DNA of 64,000 bases from contig NZ_CP041165.1 in assembly GCF_014905095.1 (NCBI RefSeq), positions 1,674,001 to 1,738,000 on the forward strand. The letters are read 5' to 3'. Of this stretch, positions 9,848 through 19,255 are shown piece by piece; within the stretch, counting starts at the first letter, position 1; each line of letters starts with the position of its first letter. The DNA is from Sulfurimonas marina. GTDB taxonomy: Bacteria > Campylobacterota > Campylobacteria > Campylobacterales > Sulfurimonadaceae. The notes beneath the pieces are model-generated. The model did no database searches. It saw only the letters and a program-made list of their open reading frames with translations, and was not told the origin of the DNA. A program made the translations under genes and the position numbers.

Positions 9848-11941
9848 ATGTTAAACTTAAAAAATCCAAATTTTTATAATAACCGCGAACTCTCGTGGTT
9901 ACAATTTAATACAAGAGTTCTCAAACAGGTACAAGACGATAGCTTACCACTTTTAGAGCGTTTAAAATTTCTTGCTATCTACGGAACAAATTTAGATGAA
10001 TTTTATATGATCCGTGTAGCGGGACTGAAAAAACTTTTCTCTGCGGGGATCATCGTCTCAGGTGCAGACAGACTCACGCCCCTGCAACAACTAAGAGAGA
10101 TAAGAACCTATCTTCACCAAGAACAGCAGGTTGTAGAACACTGTAGAACCGAGATTTTTAAAAAGCTTGAAAATGAGGGGATCAGTGTAAAAAGCTATAA
10201 TGAGCTTAACAATCAGGATAAACATAAAGTAAATCAGTACTTTCAAGAAAATATCTATCCTGTTATTATCCCTATTGCCGTTGATGCGACACACCCTTTC
10301 CCACACCTAAACAACCTCAGTTTCGGTTTGATCGTAAAACTTCAAGATACCGAAAACTTGAGTATTGAGCGTTTTGGGATTGTACGTGTACCTCGTGTTT
10401 TAAACAGATACGTAGAGCTTGGAAACGGTATCTATATACCTATCGAGAGTGTTGTTGAGCAACATATCGATGAGCTTTTTCCTGGATACAAACTGATGAA
10501 ATATGCATCGTTTCGTGTAACGAGAAATGCAGATATCGAGATCGAGGAGGAGGAAGCTGACGATTTTATGGAGATCCTTGAAGAGGGTCTGAAGCTTCGT
10601 AGAAAAGGGGAGATGGTTCGTCTTGAGGTTGGAAGTAATGCAGACAGCGAGATCATTAACTTCTTTAACCGTCATGCAAATATCTATAAAGACGATATCT
10701 ACACTTTCCATACAGACCTGAACCTCTCAAGTCTGTGGCAAATAGTGGGCAATAAAGATTACGCACATCTCTTATCACCGTCGTTTAAACCGAAAAACTT
10801 ACCGCCTTTAGACGGTAATGAAAACATCTTCGGTGTACTAGATAAACAAGATATCTTTATGTACCATCCGTACGAGAGTTTTGAGCCGATCGTAAAACTG
10901 ATTCAAACTGCTGCAAAAGACCCTGATGTAGTATCGATCAAGATGACACTTTACCGCTCAGGGCAAAACTCGCCAATTGTAAAAGCGTTAATGGATGCGA
11001 GTGAAAGCGGTAAACAGGTAACGGTTATGGTTGAGCTAAAAGCACGTTTCGATGAAGAGAACAACCTTATCTGGGCAAAAGCATTAGAGAAATCGGGTGC
11101 ACATGTTATCTACGGTATCAAGGGCTTAAAAGTTCACGCAAAAGCTGCTCTTGTAACTCGCAGAATTAACGGCAGACTAAAACAGTACGCGCACTTAGGG
11201 ACTGGAAACTACAACCCTTCAACTGCTAAAATCTATACAGATATGAGTTATATGACAAGTAAAGATGTGGTGACAAACGATCTGACACGTTTTTTTCACT
11301 TCCTAACAGGTTTTAGTAAAAAAGGGAAGCTTAACGAACTCTATATGGCCCCATCACAGATCAAGCCGAAGATCCTTTCACTTATCCACAATGAAACGCG
11401 TCAAGGTGAAAACGGACGTATTATCGCAAAGATCAATTCACTCGTTGATGACGATGTGATCCGTGCACTCTACAAAGCGAGTCAGGCGGGTGTAAAAGTT
11501 GATCTTATTGTTCGCGGGATCTGTTGTCTTAAACCTGGGATTGAAGGTGTTAGTGAAAACATCAGAGTTATCTCAATACTTGGGAAATATCTTGAACATG
11601 CACGTACATTTTACTTTAAAAACGATGCATCGCAAGTGTATATCTCAAGTGCTGACTGGATGCCGAGAAACCTTGTAAGACGTATTGAGCTTTTAACGGC
11701 TGTTAAAGATGAAAATGCAAAGAAAAAAATCATTCAGATCTTAAACCTCCAATGCTCAGATAACGTTCTGGCACATGAGCTTCAAAGCGATGGGACATAT
11801 ACAAAAGTAAAAGCGGATGAGCGCTCGATCAACAGCCATAAACTCCTAGAAGAGTATGTGAACAAGATCACGAAAGCGACAAGAAAAGAATCATCCACAA
11901 ATATTCAACATTTAGTTGAGAGATTATTTATAGAAAGTTAA
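9848..11941 (+). CDS. ppk1: Polyphosphate kinase 1
   Basis: Reversibly polymerises the gamma-phosphate of ATP into polyphosphate. The 697 residues begin with the typical N domain (NRELSWLQFNTRVL, LKFLAIYGTNLDEFYMIRVAG) and contain the phospholipase-D-like active-site strand GLKVHAKAALVTRR with the phosphorylated His near residue 436 and LGTGNYNPSTAKIYTD. A TATAAT-like box (AGATATAATAC) about 40 bases upstream suggests its own promoter; it is followed 15 bases later by the gamma-carbonic anhydrase gene. Confidence 0.97.
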   Translation: MLNLKNPNFYNNRELSWLQFNTRVLKQVQDDSLPLLERLKFLAIYGTNLDEFYMIRVAGLKKLFSAGIIVSGADRLTPLQQLREIRTYLHQEQQVVEHCRTEIFKKLENEGISVKSYNELNNQDKHKVNQYFQENIYPVIIPIAVDATHPFPHLNNLSFGLIVKLQDTENLSIERFGIVRVPRVLNRYVELGNGIYIPIESVVEQHIDELFPGYKLMKYASFRVTRNADIEIEEEEADDFMEILEEGLKLRRKGEMVRLEVGSNADSEIINFFNRHANIYKDDIYTFHTDLNLSSLWQIVGNKDYAHLLSPSFKPKNLPPLDGNENIFGVLDKQDIFMYHPYESFEPIVKLIQTAAKDPDVVSIKMTLYRSGQNSPIVKALMDASESGKQVTVMVELKARFDEENNLIWAKALEKSGAHVIYGIKGLKVHAKAALVTRRINGRLKQYAHLGTGNYNPSTAKIYTDMSYMTSKDVVTNDLTRFFHFLTGFSKKGKLNELYMAPSQIKPKILSLIHNETRQGENGRIIAKINSLVDDDVIRALYKASQAGVKVDLIVRGICCLKPGIEGVSENIRVISILGKYLEHARTFYFKNDASQVYISSADWMPRNLVRRIELLTAVKDENAKKKIIQILNLQCSDNVLAHELQSDGTYTKVKADERSINSHKLLEEYVNKITKATRKESSTNIQHLVERLFIES

Positions 11942-11956
11942 AAAGAGTAAAAGAAA

Positions 11957-12490
11957 ATGATACATAAATTTAAAGATTATGAACCTAAAATTGGTAAGAA
12001 TACATGGACTGCACCATCAGCTGATGTGATCGGAGATGTTGAGATAGGTGAAGATTGTTCTATCTGGTTTGGAACGGTAATAAGAGGCGATGTGCACTAC
12101 ATCAAAATCGGAGACAGAACAAGTGTTCAGGACTGTTCTATGATCCATGTTACACACCATAAAGGTGAAGACAGATATAAAAAGGGGGATGGAAGTCCAA
12201 CTATCATAGGAAACGATGTAACAATCGGGCACCGCGTAATGCTTCACGGCTGTAAAATCGAAGATGCATGTCTCATCGGAATGAGTGCAACTATACTTGA
12301 TAATGCCGTAATCGGAAAAGAGAGCATCGTAGGTGCAGGAAGCTTAGTTACTAAAGGGAAAAAATTTCCACCAAGAAGCTTAATTATGGGTAGTCCTGCA
12401 AAAGTTGTACGTGAACTTACAGATGAAGAGGTAGCCGAGCTTTACGCATCGGCTAAACGTTACGTTTCTTTTAAGAACGAATACAACTAA
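11957..12490 (+). CDS. Gamma-class carbonic anhydrase-like hexapeptide protein
   Basis: Left-handed beta-helix protein of the YrdA/CaiE/gamma-carbonic anhydrase family, 177 residues. Hexapeptide repeats run from about residue 18 to 150. Zinc-ligand histidines are present in SMIHVTHH (64-68) and GHRVMLHGC (92 and 97), so it may hydrate CO2, but many YrdA-like proteins lack measured activity. Its stop codon overlaps the stop of the convergent SulP gene by four bases (12487-12490), placing three candidate inorganic-carbon genes next to each other. Confidence 0.88.
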   Translation: MIHKFKDYEPKIGKNTWTAPSADVIGDVEIGEDCSIWFGTVIRGDVHYIKIGDRTSVQDCSMIHVTHHKGEDRYKKGDGSPTIIGNDVTIGHRVMLHGCKIEDACLIGMSATILDNAVIGKESIVGAGSLVTKGKKFPPRSLIMGSPAKVVRELTDEEVAELYASAKRYVSFKNEYN

Positions 12491-14079
12491 ATCTTTACAG
12501 CTTTGCTAAACGCTGTAAAATCGTCATAAAGATTCTCTTTTTCGACAAGGTTAGGGATTAGTTTTACTTTTTCAAACATATCTTTTGGTTGTGTCTGCAT
12601 CCCAAAGAAATAGACATCTATCCCTTTTTGTCTTAAAGAGATTATCGTCTCCTCCATCACATAAAGTCCACTTTGATCGATGTACGGGACATCAAGCATA
12701 TTAAAAACAACTGCTTCAACCTCCGGCATCTCACGAACTATCTCTTTAAATCCAAATGTAAAACCGAAAAATATAGGCCCTTCAAAATGTTGCATATACA
12801 CTTTTTTACCCATCTCCTCACAACTTGGAGTATGCAATTTCCCTTTTGCGTTTGCATGAGCATTTTCACTCATCTGCTTCATAAACCACAATGAGGCCAT
12901 TACCATTCCTGCAGCAACCGCTTGTAAAAGATCTACTAAAACAGTTAAAAGAAGCACTACAATCATAATAACTGCATCAGAACGTGGAATATAGCGGATA
13001 TCTTTTAAACCTTTATAGTCTATAATCCCTATCCCTACAGTGATCAAAATTCCGGCAAGAACACTAAGTGGAATCACTTTCGCATACACTCCTGCACCTA
13101 TTAAAACCAGAAGTAGTATAACACCGTGAACAAATCCTGAGAGCTTTGTTTTTCCTCCGGAATTGATATTTACAACCGTACGCATAGTCGCACCTGCACC
13201 AGGAAGTCCTCCTATAAGACCGGCTATAGAGTTACCGATTCCCTGTCCGATGAGTTCTTTATTTGATTGGTGTTGCGTTTTTGTCATATTGTCCGCAACA
13301 ACAGACGTAAGTAAAGAGTCGATCGCACCTAAAGCAGACAAAGTAATTGCTGAAACAACAATAAGCATCGGATCGTGCCAGTTTGTCGGTACCAAGGAGT
13401 CTAAATGAAGTGTAGGCAATCCCGTTGGGATCTCACCGATTACCGCTACATCCAACTCTAAGAAATAAGCTACAAGGGTAAAAAGTATCAGCGCTACAAG
13501 CGTTGAAGGCACCGCTTTGGTTACCTTTGGAAACAGGTAGATCGTAGCTATTGTCCCAAGTGCTAAAAAAACAGCCGCAGGGTTAAATCCTGTAAAAACC
13601 TGATCTAAAGATTTTAACGTTTCTATGATCCCTTTTGGAGCTTCGAGTCCGGCAAAAGGAAAAATTTGTAAAATAATTATGATCACACCGATACCGCTCA
13701 TAAAACCTGAGATCACAGGATATGGCATATACTTAATATAGGTCCCTATACGGATAACACCCATAAAGATCTGCAATAATCCGGCAAGGATAAAGGTTGC
13801 TAAAATTGAAGGAAGGGCTGCTTCCAATGTTCCAAAATGGGCAATTTGTGCAGCGATCACCGTTGCAGCAACTACCGTCATAGGCCCTGTCGGTCCACTG
13901 ATCTGTGTTTTTGTTCCGCCAAAAAGTGCCGCAAATATTCCAAGTGCTATTGCCCCGTATAATCCTGCAATAGCCCCCATACCTGAACCCACTCCAAACG
14001 CTAGAGCAAGAGGCAGTGCTACAATAGCTGCAGTCAATCCTCCAAAAAGGTCACCGCGAAAATGATTAAACTGCAACAT
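12487..14079 (-). CDS. SulP-family anion (probable bicarbonate) transporter with STAS domain
   Basis: Inner-membrane transporter of the SLC26/SulP family, about 530 residues: a transmembrane domain (residues about 10-395) with the SulP signatures FGGTKTQISGPTGPM and GNSIAGLIGGLPGAGATMRT, then a cytosolic STAS domain (about 430-530). Sulfate and bicarbonate are both known SulP substrates; the overlapping beta-carbonic anhydrase gene upstream points to bicarbonate. Start ATG 14079 has GAGG six bases upstream; a GTG at 14085 is less well placed. It overlaps the anhydrase gene by 14 bases. Confidence 0.9.
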   Translation of the reverse strand: MLQFNHFRGDLFGGLTAAIVALPLALAFGVGSGMGAIAGLYGAIALGIFAALFGGTKTQISGPTGPMTVVAATVIAAQIAHFGTLEAALPSILATFILAGLLQIFMGVIRIGTYIKYMPYPVISGFMSGIGVIIIILQIFPFAGLEAPKGIIETLKSLDQVFTGFNPAAVFLALGTIATIYLFPKVTKAVPSTLVALILFTLVAYFLELDVAVIGEIPTGLPTLHLDSLVPTNWHDPMLIVVSAITLSALGAIDSLLTSVVADNMTKTQHQSNKELIGQGIGNSIAGLIGGLPGAGATMRTVVNINSGGKTKLSGFVHGVILLLVLIGAGVYAKVIPLSVLAGILITVGIGIIDYKGLKDIRYIPRSDAVIMIVVLLLTVLVDLLQAVAAGMVMASLWFMKQMSENAHANAKGKLHTPSCEEMGKKVYMQHFEGPIFFGFTFGFKEIVREMPEVEAVVFNMLDVPYIDQSGLYVMEETIISLRQKGIDVYFFGMQTQPKDMFEKVKLIPNLVEKENLYDDFTAFSKAVKI

Positions 14080-14725
14080 TATCACCCTCTTTTATAAGTG
14101 ATTTAAATGCATGTTCATCTGGATCGTAGTACTCAATAGCCCCTGTTTGAATATCGTACATCCATCCATGAATATGGATAGTTTCATTTGCAACACCCTC
14201 TTTGATATATGGATAAGTTAAGAGGTTTTCAATTTGTGAAATCACAGAGAGTTTTTCAGTCAAACGCAGCAACTCCTCTTTAGAAGCATCTTTTCCAAGT
14301 GCGAGTTTTGCAAGTGCTTTTGGTTTCTCTCCAAGTGTCAGCCATTTTTTTGTATGAATAAACGAGTCGTCGTCAAGTTCCGAGTATAACGAAGCGATAG
14401 CACCGCAATGGGTATGTCCGCAGATAATTATTTCTGAAACATTTAAAGCATTAACAGCATACTCTATCCCTGTTGCTGTTGAGTGAAACTCCTCATCGGG
14501 CTTATAGGGTGCTACAAAGTTCCCTACATTTCTCAGTACAAAAAGTTCACCTGGTGCAGTTTGTGTAATCAGGTTTGGTATAACCCGAGAATCTGCACAT
14601 CCTATAAATAAAGCTTTGGGATTTTGTCCATTTTTAACAAGATCGAGTAACTCTTCAGAGTGTTTTTTAAAATAACTGTTCACAAAGATCTCATTACCGT
14701 CTAATAATCCACTTTTTTTGATCAT
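14066..14725 (-). CDS. Beta-class carbonic anhydrase
   Basis: Interconverts CO2 and bicarbonate. The zinc ligands are visible: Cys43 in IGCADSRV (with Asp45-Arg47 dyad), His104 and Cys107 in GHTHCGA. The 219-residue length and the GNFVAPY and TGIEYAV motifs fit the bacterial beta class. No signal peptide, so cytosolic. It is the first gene of a two-gene operon with the SulP transporter; together they would import bicarbonate and equilibrate it with CO2 for carboxylases, including the acetyl-CoA carboxylase subunit AccA encoded in this window. Confidence 0.95.
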   Translation of the reverse strand: MIKKSGLLDGNEIFVNSYFKKHSEELLDLVKNGQNPKALFIGCADSRVIPNLITQTAPGELFVLRNVGNFVAPYKPDEEFHSTATGIEYAVNALNVSEIIICGHTHCGAIASLYSELDDDSFIHTKKWLTLGEKPKALAKLALGKDASKEELLRLTEKLSVISQIENLLTYPYIKEGVANETIHIHGWMYDIQTGAIEYYDPDEHAFKSLIKEGDNVAV

Positions 14726-14782
14726 TATAATATTCCTTAATTAGTATTTTTCTAGTATAAAATTGGTTAAAATTGAGGTATA

Positions 14783-15055
14783 TTAAACGATTGGCGGTTT
14801 TAAATGAGGGGGTGAGAGCAACTCTTTATAAAGATCGAGTTGTGGATGATTTGTACATATATCCTGTATACAAACAGTTTTATAGTCAATTTTTGCACAT
14901 GCCAGATCATCTCTGTCATCACTTATCTGTATCTCTTCGCTGAGTTCACACTCCTCTATAGAGGTAGTGATGTGTGTACTCGGATCTTCTGCAAATGCCA
15001 CAGAACTAAAAGTAACAGAAGTGATGAAAACAAAGACTAAAAGCAGAAATTTCAT
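14783..15055 (-). CDS. Small secreted protein, unknown function
   Basis: A 90-residue protein with a clear Sec signal peptide (hydrophobic 3-20, cleavage probably after AFA at 22). The mature part is acidic with four cysteines (in ECEL, DLACAK, TVCIQDIC), which could form two disulfides in the periplasm. No family recognised. It sits alone between the anhydrase and the cytochrome/outer-membrane gene, both on the same strand. Confidence 0.6.
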   Translation of the reverse strand: MKFLLLVFVFITSVTFSSVAFAEDPSTHITTSIEECELSEEIQISDDRDDLACAKIDYKTVCIQDICTNHPQLDLYKELLSPPHLKPPIV

Positions 15056-15092
15056 GGAGAAATTTTATCTCTAAATAGTAAATAAACAGATT

Positions 15093-16229
15093 CTAATATA
15101 TCAGACTAAGCCCAACACCAACTGTTTCAAACTCACTTGCAGTAGCTTTTACTTTTACATAATTTGCATTCAAAAAGATATGTTCAAAAAATAGATGTGA
15201 ATATTTCAAAGCGTACCCTTTTTCTTGTTCGTTATCAACGGTGTATATTAATCGTACTTGTCCATTTTCAAATACAGGTGCATTGATAGAAGTTTCCAGA
15301 CCATAATAGTCTTCATTAGCTACTCTGTCATTGTTCTCATATACCCCTGTAACATTTACATATCCATATTCTAAATCAAGCTCAAGAGGTACCATAACAG
15401 AGAGCCTCTCTCCAAGTATAATCTCTGACGGTGAATATGTTGCAATCTCAGAATCACTTTGTGTTGCCCAAATCTTATTTACAATGGCAGAGATGCTTAA
15501 CAGGTCATATTCATACTCTATACTTCCCATAAGGGAGTTTTCATTATTTAGTTTTCCAACAACTCCTCCAAGTACTGAAAAAGTAAAACCACTGTTATTC
15601 ATGTAAGAGTATTCAGCCCCGTATATCGGTTTTAGATTCCCTCTATCAATTGGAGAGATATAAAGATCAGGCATATCAGATAAACCTGAATTCTCAGAAG
15701 AATCTGGATACGGTAGTAATACCCCTGCTCGCATCAGATGTGTTTTTGTTTGATTGTACTGTATATATATCTTCTCTCGTATCAGTTTTAACTCTCTCTC
15801 ATTCGCAGTTGGTGTTGAGTAAATATATGCAAACCTAGCCCCTGCAAACATGGAGAAATTTTTACTCAAAGAACCAGATGAAAGAAGTGTCATAATCGGA
15901 TTATTCACCTCATTCTCTTTTTTCATCTCCCCTTTTGGCGTTGAACGGGTAACCTCACCATTTTTATTCATCACACCTAAAAAGATACCAACAGGTACTA
16001 CACTCTCTTCATCACTGAGTACTTTTTGTAATGTTGTTGTATCGCTTTGAGAAAAACGCATACCGTTTCGTAAAAACTCTTTTCCTGTACTGTTTAGCAT
16101 TGGTGGAAGTGCAACGTGACAAGTGTTACAGTTTGTATTGTATTGACGTGCAAATATTGTTGTGGCACTCAATTGAGTAACAGCGCTAAAAAGAGCTAAA
16201 ACAATAAATACTTTTTTTATACTTTTCAT
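15093..16229 (-). CDS. Monohaem cytochrome c / outer-membrane beta-barrel-like protein
   Basis: A 378-residue exported protein. After a signal peptide (1-22, ending near SATT) comes one c-type haem site, CNTCH at residues 34-38 (NTNCNTCHVALPPMLN). From about residue 95 onward it has alternating polar/aromatic beta strands ending GVGLSLIY, the pattern of an outer-membrane barrel with a terminal aromatic. No distal Met ligand is obvious. It may place a haem at a porin, for instance for electron exchange at the cell surface, but that is inference. A Fur-like AT-rich palindrome lies about 60 bases upstream. Confidence 0.6.
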   Translation of the reverse strand: MKSIKKVFIVLALFSAVTQLSATTIFARQYNTNCNTCHVALPPMLNSTGKEFLRNGMRFSQSDTTTLQKVLSDEESVVPVGIFLGVMNKNGEVTRSTPKGEMKKENEVNNPIMTLLSSGSLSKNFSMFAGARFAYIYSTPTANERELKLIREKIYIQYNQTKTHLMRAGVLLPYPDSSENSGLSDMPDLYISPIDRGNLKPIYGAEYSYMNNSGFTFSVLGGVVGKLNNENSLMGSIEYEYDLLSISAIVNKIWATQSDSEIATYSPSEIILGERLSVMVPLELDLEYGYVNVTGVYENNDRVANEDYYGLETSINAPVFENGQVRLIYTVDNEQEKGYALKYSHLFFEHIFLNANYVKVKATASEFETVGVGLSLIY

Positions 16230-16284
16230 TAAAAAACCTTTTTTACTTTATGGTTGAAATTTTACACATTTAACCTTAAATATC

Positions 16285-16305
16285 AATTATGATAATCGTT
16301 ACTAA
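16285..16305. promoter_or_regulatory. Possible Fur-type operator
   Basis: The stretch AATTATGATAATCGTTACTA between the cytochrome/barrel gene and the divergent lysine-rich small gene resembles a Fur box (GATAAT and inverted ATTATC-like half sites), with mismatches. Iron control of a haem protein would make sense. Only a resemblance; no experiment or matrix score behind it. Confidence 0.25.
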
Positions 16306-16397
16306 TATTATATCATCCTTCTGCCTCACTATGACTTTTATAATTACCTAAGTTATCTTGAACTATCATATATATAACATTACTCAAAGGGGACGTT

Positions 16398-16541
16398 ATG
16401 ATAGATAAAAAGAAAGTGAAAAAATTCCTTAAAAAAGAATTGAAAAACCTGCTCAAAAAAGAGCTGAAACAAGATATAAAAAAGAACATTAAAGATTACA
16501 AGAAAAAAGAGAAAGCTGAAAAAAAGTCTAAAAAGAAATAA
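16398..16541 (+). CDS. Very lysine-rich 47-residue small protein
   Basis: An ATG at 16398 preceded by AAAGGGGACGTT (good ribosome site) opens a 47-codon frame ending in TAA at 16541. The product has 23 lysines out of 47, arranged as KKxLKKELKxLLKKELK repeats that would form one amphipathic basic helix, then a KKSKKK tail. It has no signal peptide. Such a peptide could bind nucleic acid, polyphosphate or ribosomes; I do not recognise a family. Divergent from the cytochrome gene. The ribosome site and repeat periodicity argue for a real gene despite the small size. Confidence 0.55.
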   Translation: MIDKKKVKKFLKKELKNLLKKELKQDIKKNIKDYKKKEKAEKKSKKK

Positions 16542-16590
16542 GGCGTTAGTGAGTGAGGAATAACTCTACTCCTCAACTCATAAACGATTA

Positions 16591-17769
16591 TTAAGTTCTG
16601 TAATCTGCGTTAATTTTAACGTATTCATATCCAAGATCACAGCCGAATGCTGTAAATTCGCCTGAACCTAAACCTAAATCGCAAGAGATTGTGAACTCAT
16701 CTTTTTTCATCACTGCTGCCGCAACTTTTTCCATCTCGGCATCAAAATAAAGCTTCCCTTTTTCATATACACATACATCGTCAAAAGAGATTGTCAATGT
16801 TTCCTCTTTTGCTTCTGCTCCGCTTGCACCGACTGTTGAAGCGATACGCCCCCAGTTTGGATCTTCCCCATAAAGCGCAGTTTTTACAAGTAATGAATTT
16901 GAAAGCGCTTTTGCAACCACTTCAGCTTCACGGTCATCTTTTGCACCCGTTACTTTATAGGTTACGAGTTTTGTAGCACCCTCACCATCTTTTACCATCT
17001 GCTTTGCCATAAACTCCATGATCTGATGCAGTGCATCCTCAAATGCTTCCTCATCGTAAGCACCGCTTTTAGAGTTAGAAAGGAGCATTACAGTATCGTT
17101 TGTAGATGTATCACCATCAACTGAAGCAGCATTAAATGTAGTTATAACTACACGATCAAGTATCTTTTGCATTGTAGCGTTTGCAACATCTGCATCAGTC
17201 GTGATAAAACACAACATTGTAGCCATTGCAGGGTTGATCATCCCTGCCCCTTTTGCCATAGCACCGATGTTAAACGAGCTACCGTCACGTAGTGTCACTT
17301 GAAATGCAATCTCTTTTTTAAAGCTGTCCGTTGTCATAATAGCTTGAGCAGCACTTGTCGGATTTTGTTGTGTAAGGTCAAACTGAGCTAAACCGTTGAT
17401 AAGCTTCTCTTTCGGTAATCTTACACCGATAACACCCGTTGAACTCATTACAGGATTTACAGCTTTGCTAGGTAAGTGAGAAAGAACCTCTTCAATATCA
17501 TCAACACCGGCATCACCTGTCATAGCATTGGCATTTTTCGAGTTAATAAGTACAAAGTTTGTTTTAAAGTCACCCTTTGACTTAAAATGTTTAATAGGTG
17601 CAGCTGCCATCTTATTTGTTGTAAAAGTTGATGCAATTTCACACATTGTATCTGCATAAATAAATGCCATGTCTTTAGCATTGTTTGCTTTTAAACCGGC
17701 ACTAATACCATCTGCATAAAAACCGTTAGCGGCACAAACACCGCCCTCTATTTTCTCTAATTTATACAA
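16591..17769 (-). CDS. argJ: Bifunctional ornithine acetyltransferase/N-acetylglutamate synthase
   Basis: Recycles the acetyl group in arginine biosynthesis. The 392-residue precursor has the self-cleavage site in KGAGMINPAMATML, with Thr184 as the new amino-terminal nucleophile, and the MSSTGVIG oxyanion-type loop near residue 108. Length is normal. It overlaps the 3' end of the K+ channel gene by eight bases, so the two are co-transcribed. Whether it acts on acetyl-CoA as well as acetylornithine cannot be read from the sequence. Confidence 0.96.
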   Translation of the reverse strand: MYKLEKIEGGVCAANGFYADGISAGLKANNAKDMAFIYADTMCEIASTFTTNKMAAAPIKHFKSKGDFKTNFVLINSKNANAMTGDAGVDDIEEVLSHLPSKAVNPVMSSTGVIGVRLPKEKLINGLAQFDLTQQNPTSAAQAIMTTDSFKKEIAFQVTLRDGSSFNIGAMAKGAGMINPAMATMLCFITTDADVANATMQKILDRVVITTFNAASVDGDTSTNDTVMLLSNSKSGAYDEEAFEDALHQIMEFMAKQMVKDGEGATKLVTYKVTGAKDDREAEVVAKALSNSLLVKTALYGEDPNWGRIASTVGASGAEAKEETLTISFDDVCVYEKGKLYFDAEMEKVAAAVMKKDEFTISCDLGLGSGEFTAFGCDLGYEYVKINADYRT

Positions 17770-18892
17770 ACTTCAGCTCCTTAGGCTTCAATCTTTTTCT
17801 TAAAATGTCTCTTGTTGTTCGAATACCTGCTTGTGTTCCAATTACTAAAAGTCTACATTCACTTGTAACTAAAACATCACCTTTTGGCATTGCGACAAAC
17901 TTTCCGTCTTTTTTCGTAATACCTACAACAGATGTGTTTGCGATCTGTCTTATATGTGTCTCTTTAAGCTTTTTTAGAACTGCCCATGAGTACTTCGGTA
18001 CCTCGATCTCTTGCATATCAATTGGATTATCTGTTTTATAAAGAAACTCTTCTAAAAGGTTCTCCATATCAGGTCTTGCTGCCATTGCAGAGACCCTTTG
18101 AGCTGTCAATTTTGTAGGACTAACAACCGTATCAGAACCCAGTTTTTTCAGCTTTTCTACATCACTCATAGATTCAGCTGCAGAGATAACATAATATGGA
18201 CGAGGTAAAAAGTGTTCTTTTTCAAACAATCTTACAGATGCAATTAGAGCAATATTATCCGCAATAGAATCAGATAGTGTGATCATACCTTTAGCAGAAG
18301 CTAAATGCGCTTTTAACATCGACAACTCTGCATGCGGTTCAGCCTGTAAGAAATGGGGATATTTATACTCTAATGCCCATTCATGGATTTCAGGTCTTGG
18401 GTCTATTACTACAAACGGTATATGATTTTTACGTAACTGTTTGGTTACTTCGATCGTATAATCGTTATGGTAACACACAACAAAATGTTTCTTCAATCTT
18501 GCGATTTTATACAACATTCTTCGCTCCTTGAGTATAGCTACTATATGCCCCTTGTTTAGTTCTGAAACTAAAATACCGATCGCACTTGAAAATACTGCAA
18601 ATCCTGCAATGATCAGATTGATCGTAAAAATTCTACCTGCATCAGATATAGGACGGATCTCTCCAAAACCTACTGTGGTAAATGTAACAGCTGTTTGATA
18701 TATCGCATCAATGATTGGAAAATCATCTATAAGTACGTAACCTATAGTTCCGATTAGCATCACTACTACGGTTAAAATTAGGGGTAAACGAAATGCTTTT
18801 AGGTGAGGGTAAACTTCCGGAAGAAGTTTTGAGTCGGGTTTGGGAGCAATCTCCCAATTTAGGAATTTACGAATCCTTTCTAAAAGATTCAA
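17762..18892 (-). CDS. Two-helix K+ channel with TrkA-type regulatory domain
   Basis: A 376-residue potassium channel subunit: cytosolic start, helix about 34-55, selectivity filter TTVGFG near residue 92 (variant of TVGYG), second helix about 108-127, then an RCK/TrkA-N domain (about 137-260) and a TrkA-C-like end (about 295-370). The RCK region lacks a clear GxGxxG and shows VVCYHNDY instead, so its nucleotide binding may be altered. Located between rpmB and argJ. Confidence 0.85.
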   Translation of the reverse strand: MNLLERIRKFLNWEIAPKPDSKLLPEVYPHLKAFRLPLILTVVVMLIGTIGYVLIDDFPIIDAIYQTAVTFTTVGFGEIRPISDAGRIFTINLIIAGFAVFSSAIGILVSELNKGHIVAILKERRMLYKIARLKKHFVVCYHNDYTIEVTKQLRKNHIPFVVIDPRPEIHEWALEYKYPHFLQAEPHAELSMLKAHLASAKGMITLSDSIADNIALIASVRLFEKEHFLPRPYYVISAAESMSDVEKLKKLGSDTVVSPTKLTAQRVSAMAARPDMENLLEEFLYKTDNPIDMQEIEVPKYSWAVLKKLKETHIRQIANTSVVGITKKDGKFVAMPKGDVLVTSECRLLVIGTQAGIRTTRDILRKRLKPKELKFV

Positions 18893-18907
18893 ACTATATT
18901 CCTAAAA

Positions 18908-19096
18908 CTACGAATTTTTCTTAAGTGTGCGTAATTCTCTTGCAGAAATCTTAATCTTTTTCGTTGTACCATCTTCTAATGTGATACGCACTGTTCTTAG
19001 GTTTAATAAAAAACGACGCTTAGTTCTGTTTTTTGCGTGAGAAACATTGTTTCCACTCATCGGCCCTTTGCCGCTGATAGCACATCTTCTTGCCAT
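18908..19096 (-). CDS. rpmB: 50S ribosomal protein L28
   Basis: A 62-residue basic protein beginning [21 protein letters not shown], the L28 signature, with [17 protein letters not shown]. Full length for Campylobacterota. First gene of the run rpmB-channel-argJ. Confidence 0.97.
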   Translation of the reverse strand: MARRCAISGKGPMSGNNVSHAKNRTKRRFLLNLRTVRITLEDGTTKKIKISARELRTLKKNS

Positions 19097-19255
19097 TTCA
19101 GTATCCTTGAATGATATTTAAAGTTGCGAATTATACCAAATTAAAGCAAAACTTCAACTTAAGCGAAATAATTCTAACGCTCTAATAGCGATTTATAATT
19201 CTTTTATGTAATTATAGCTAGAATTAAGCCAATTACAAAATAAAAAGTAGATAAG

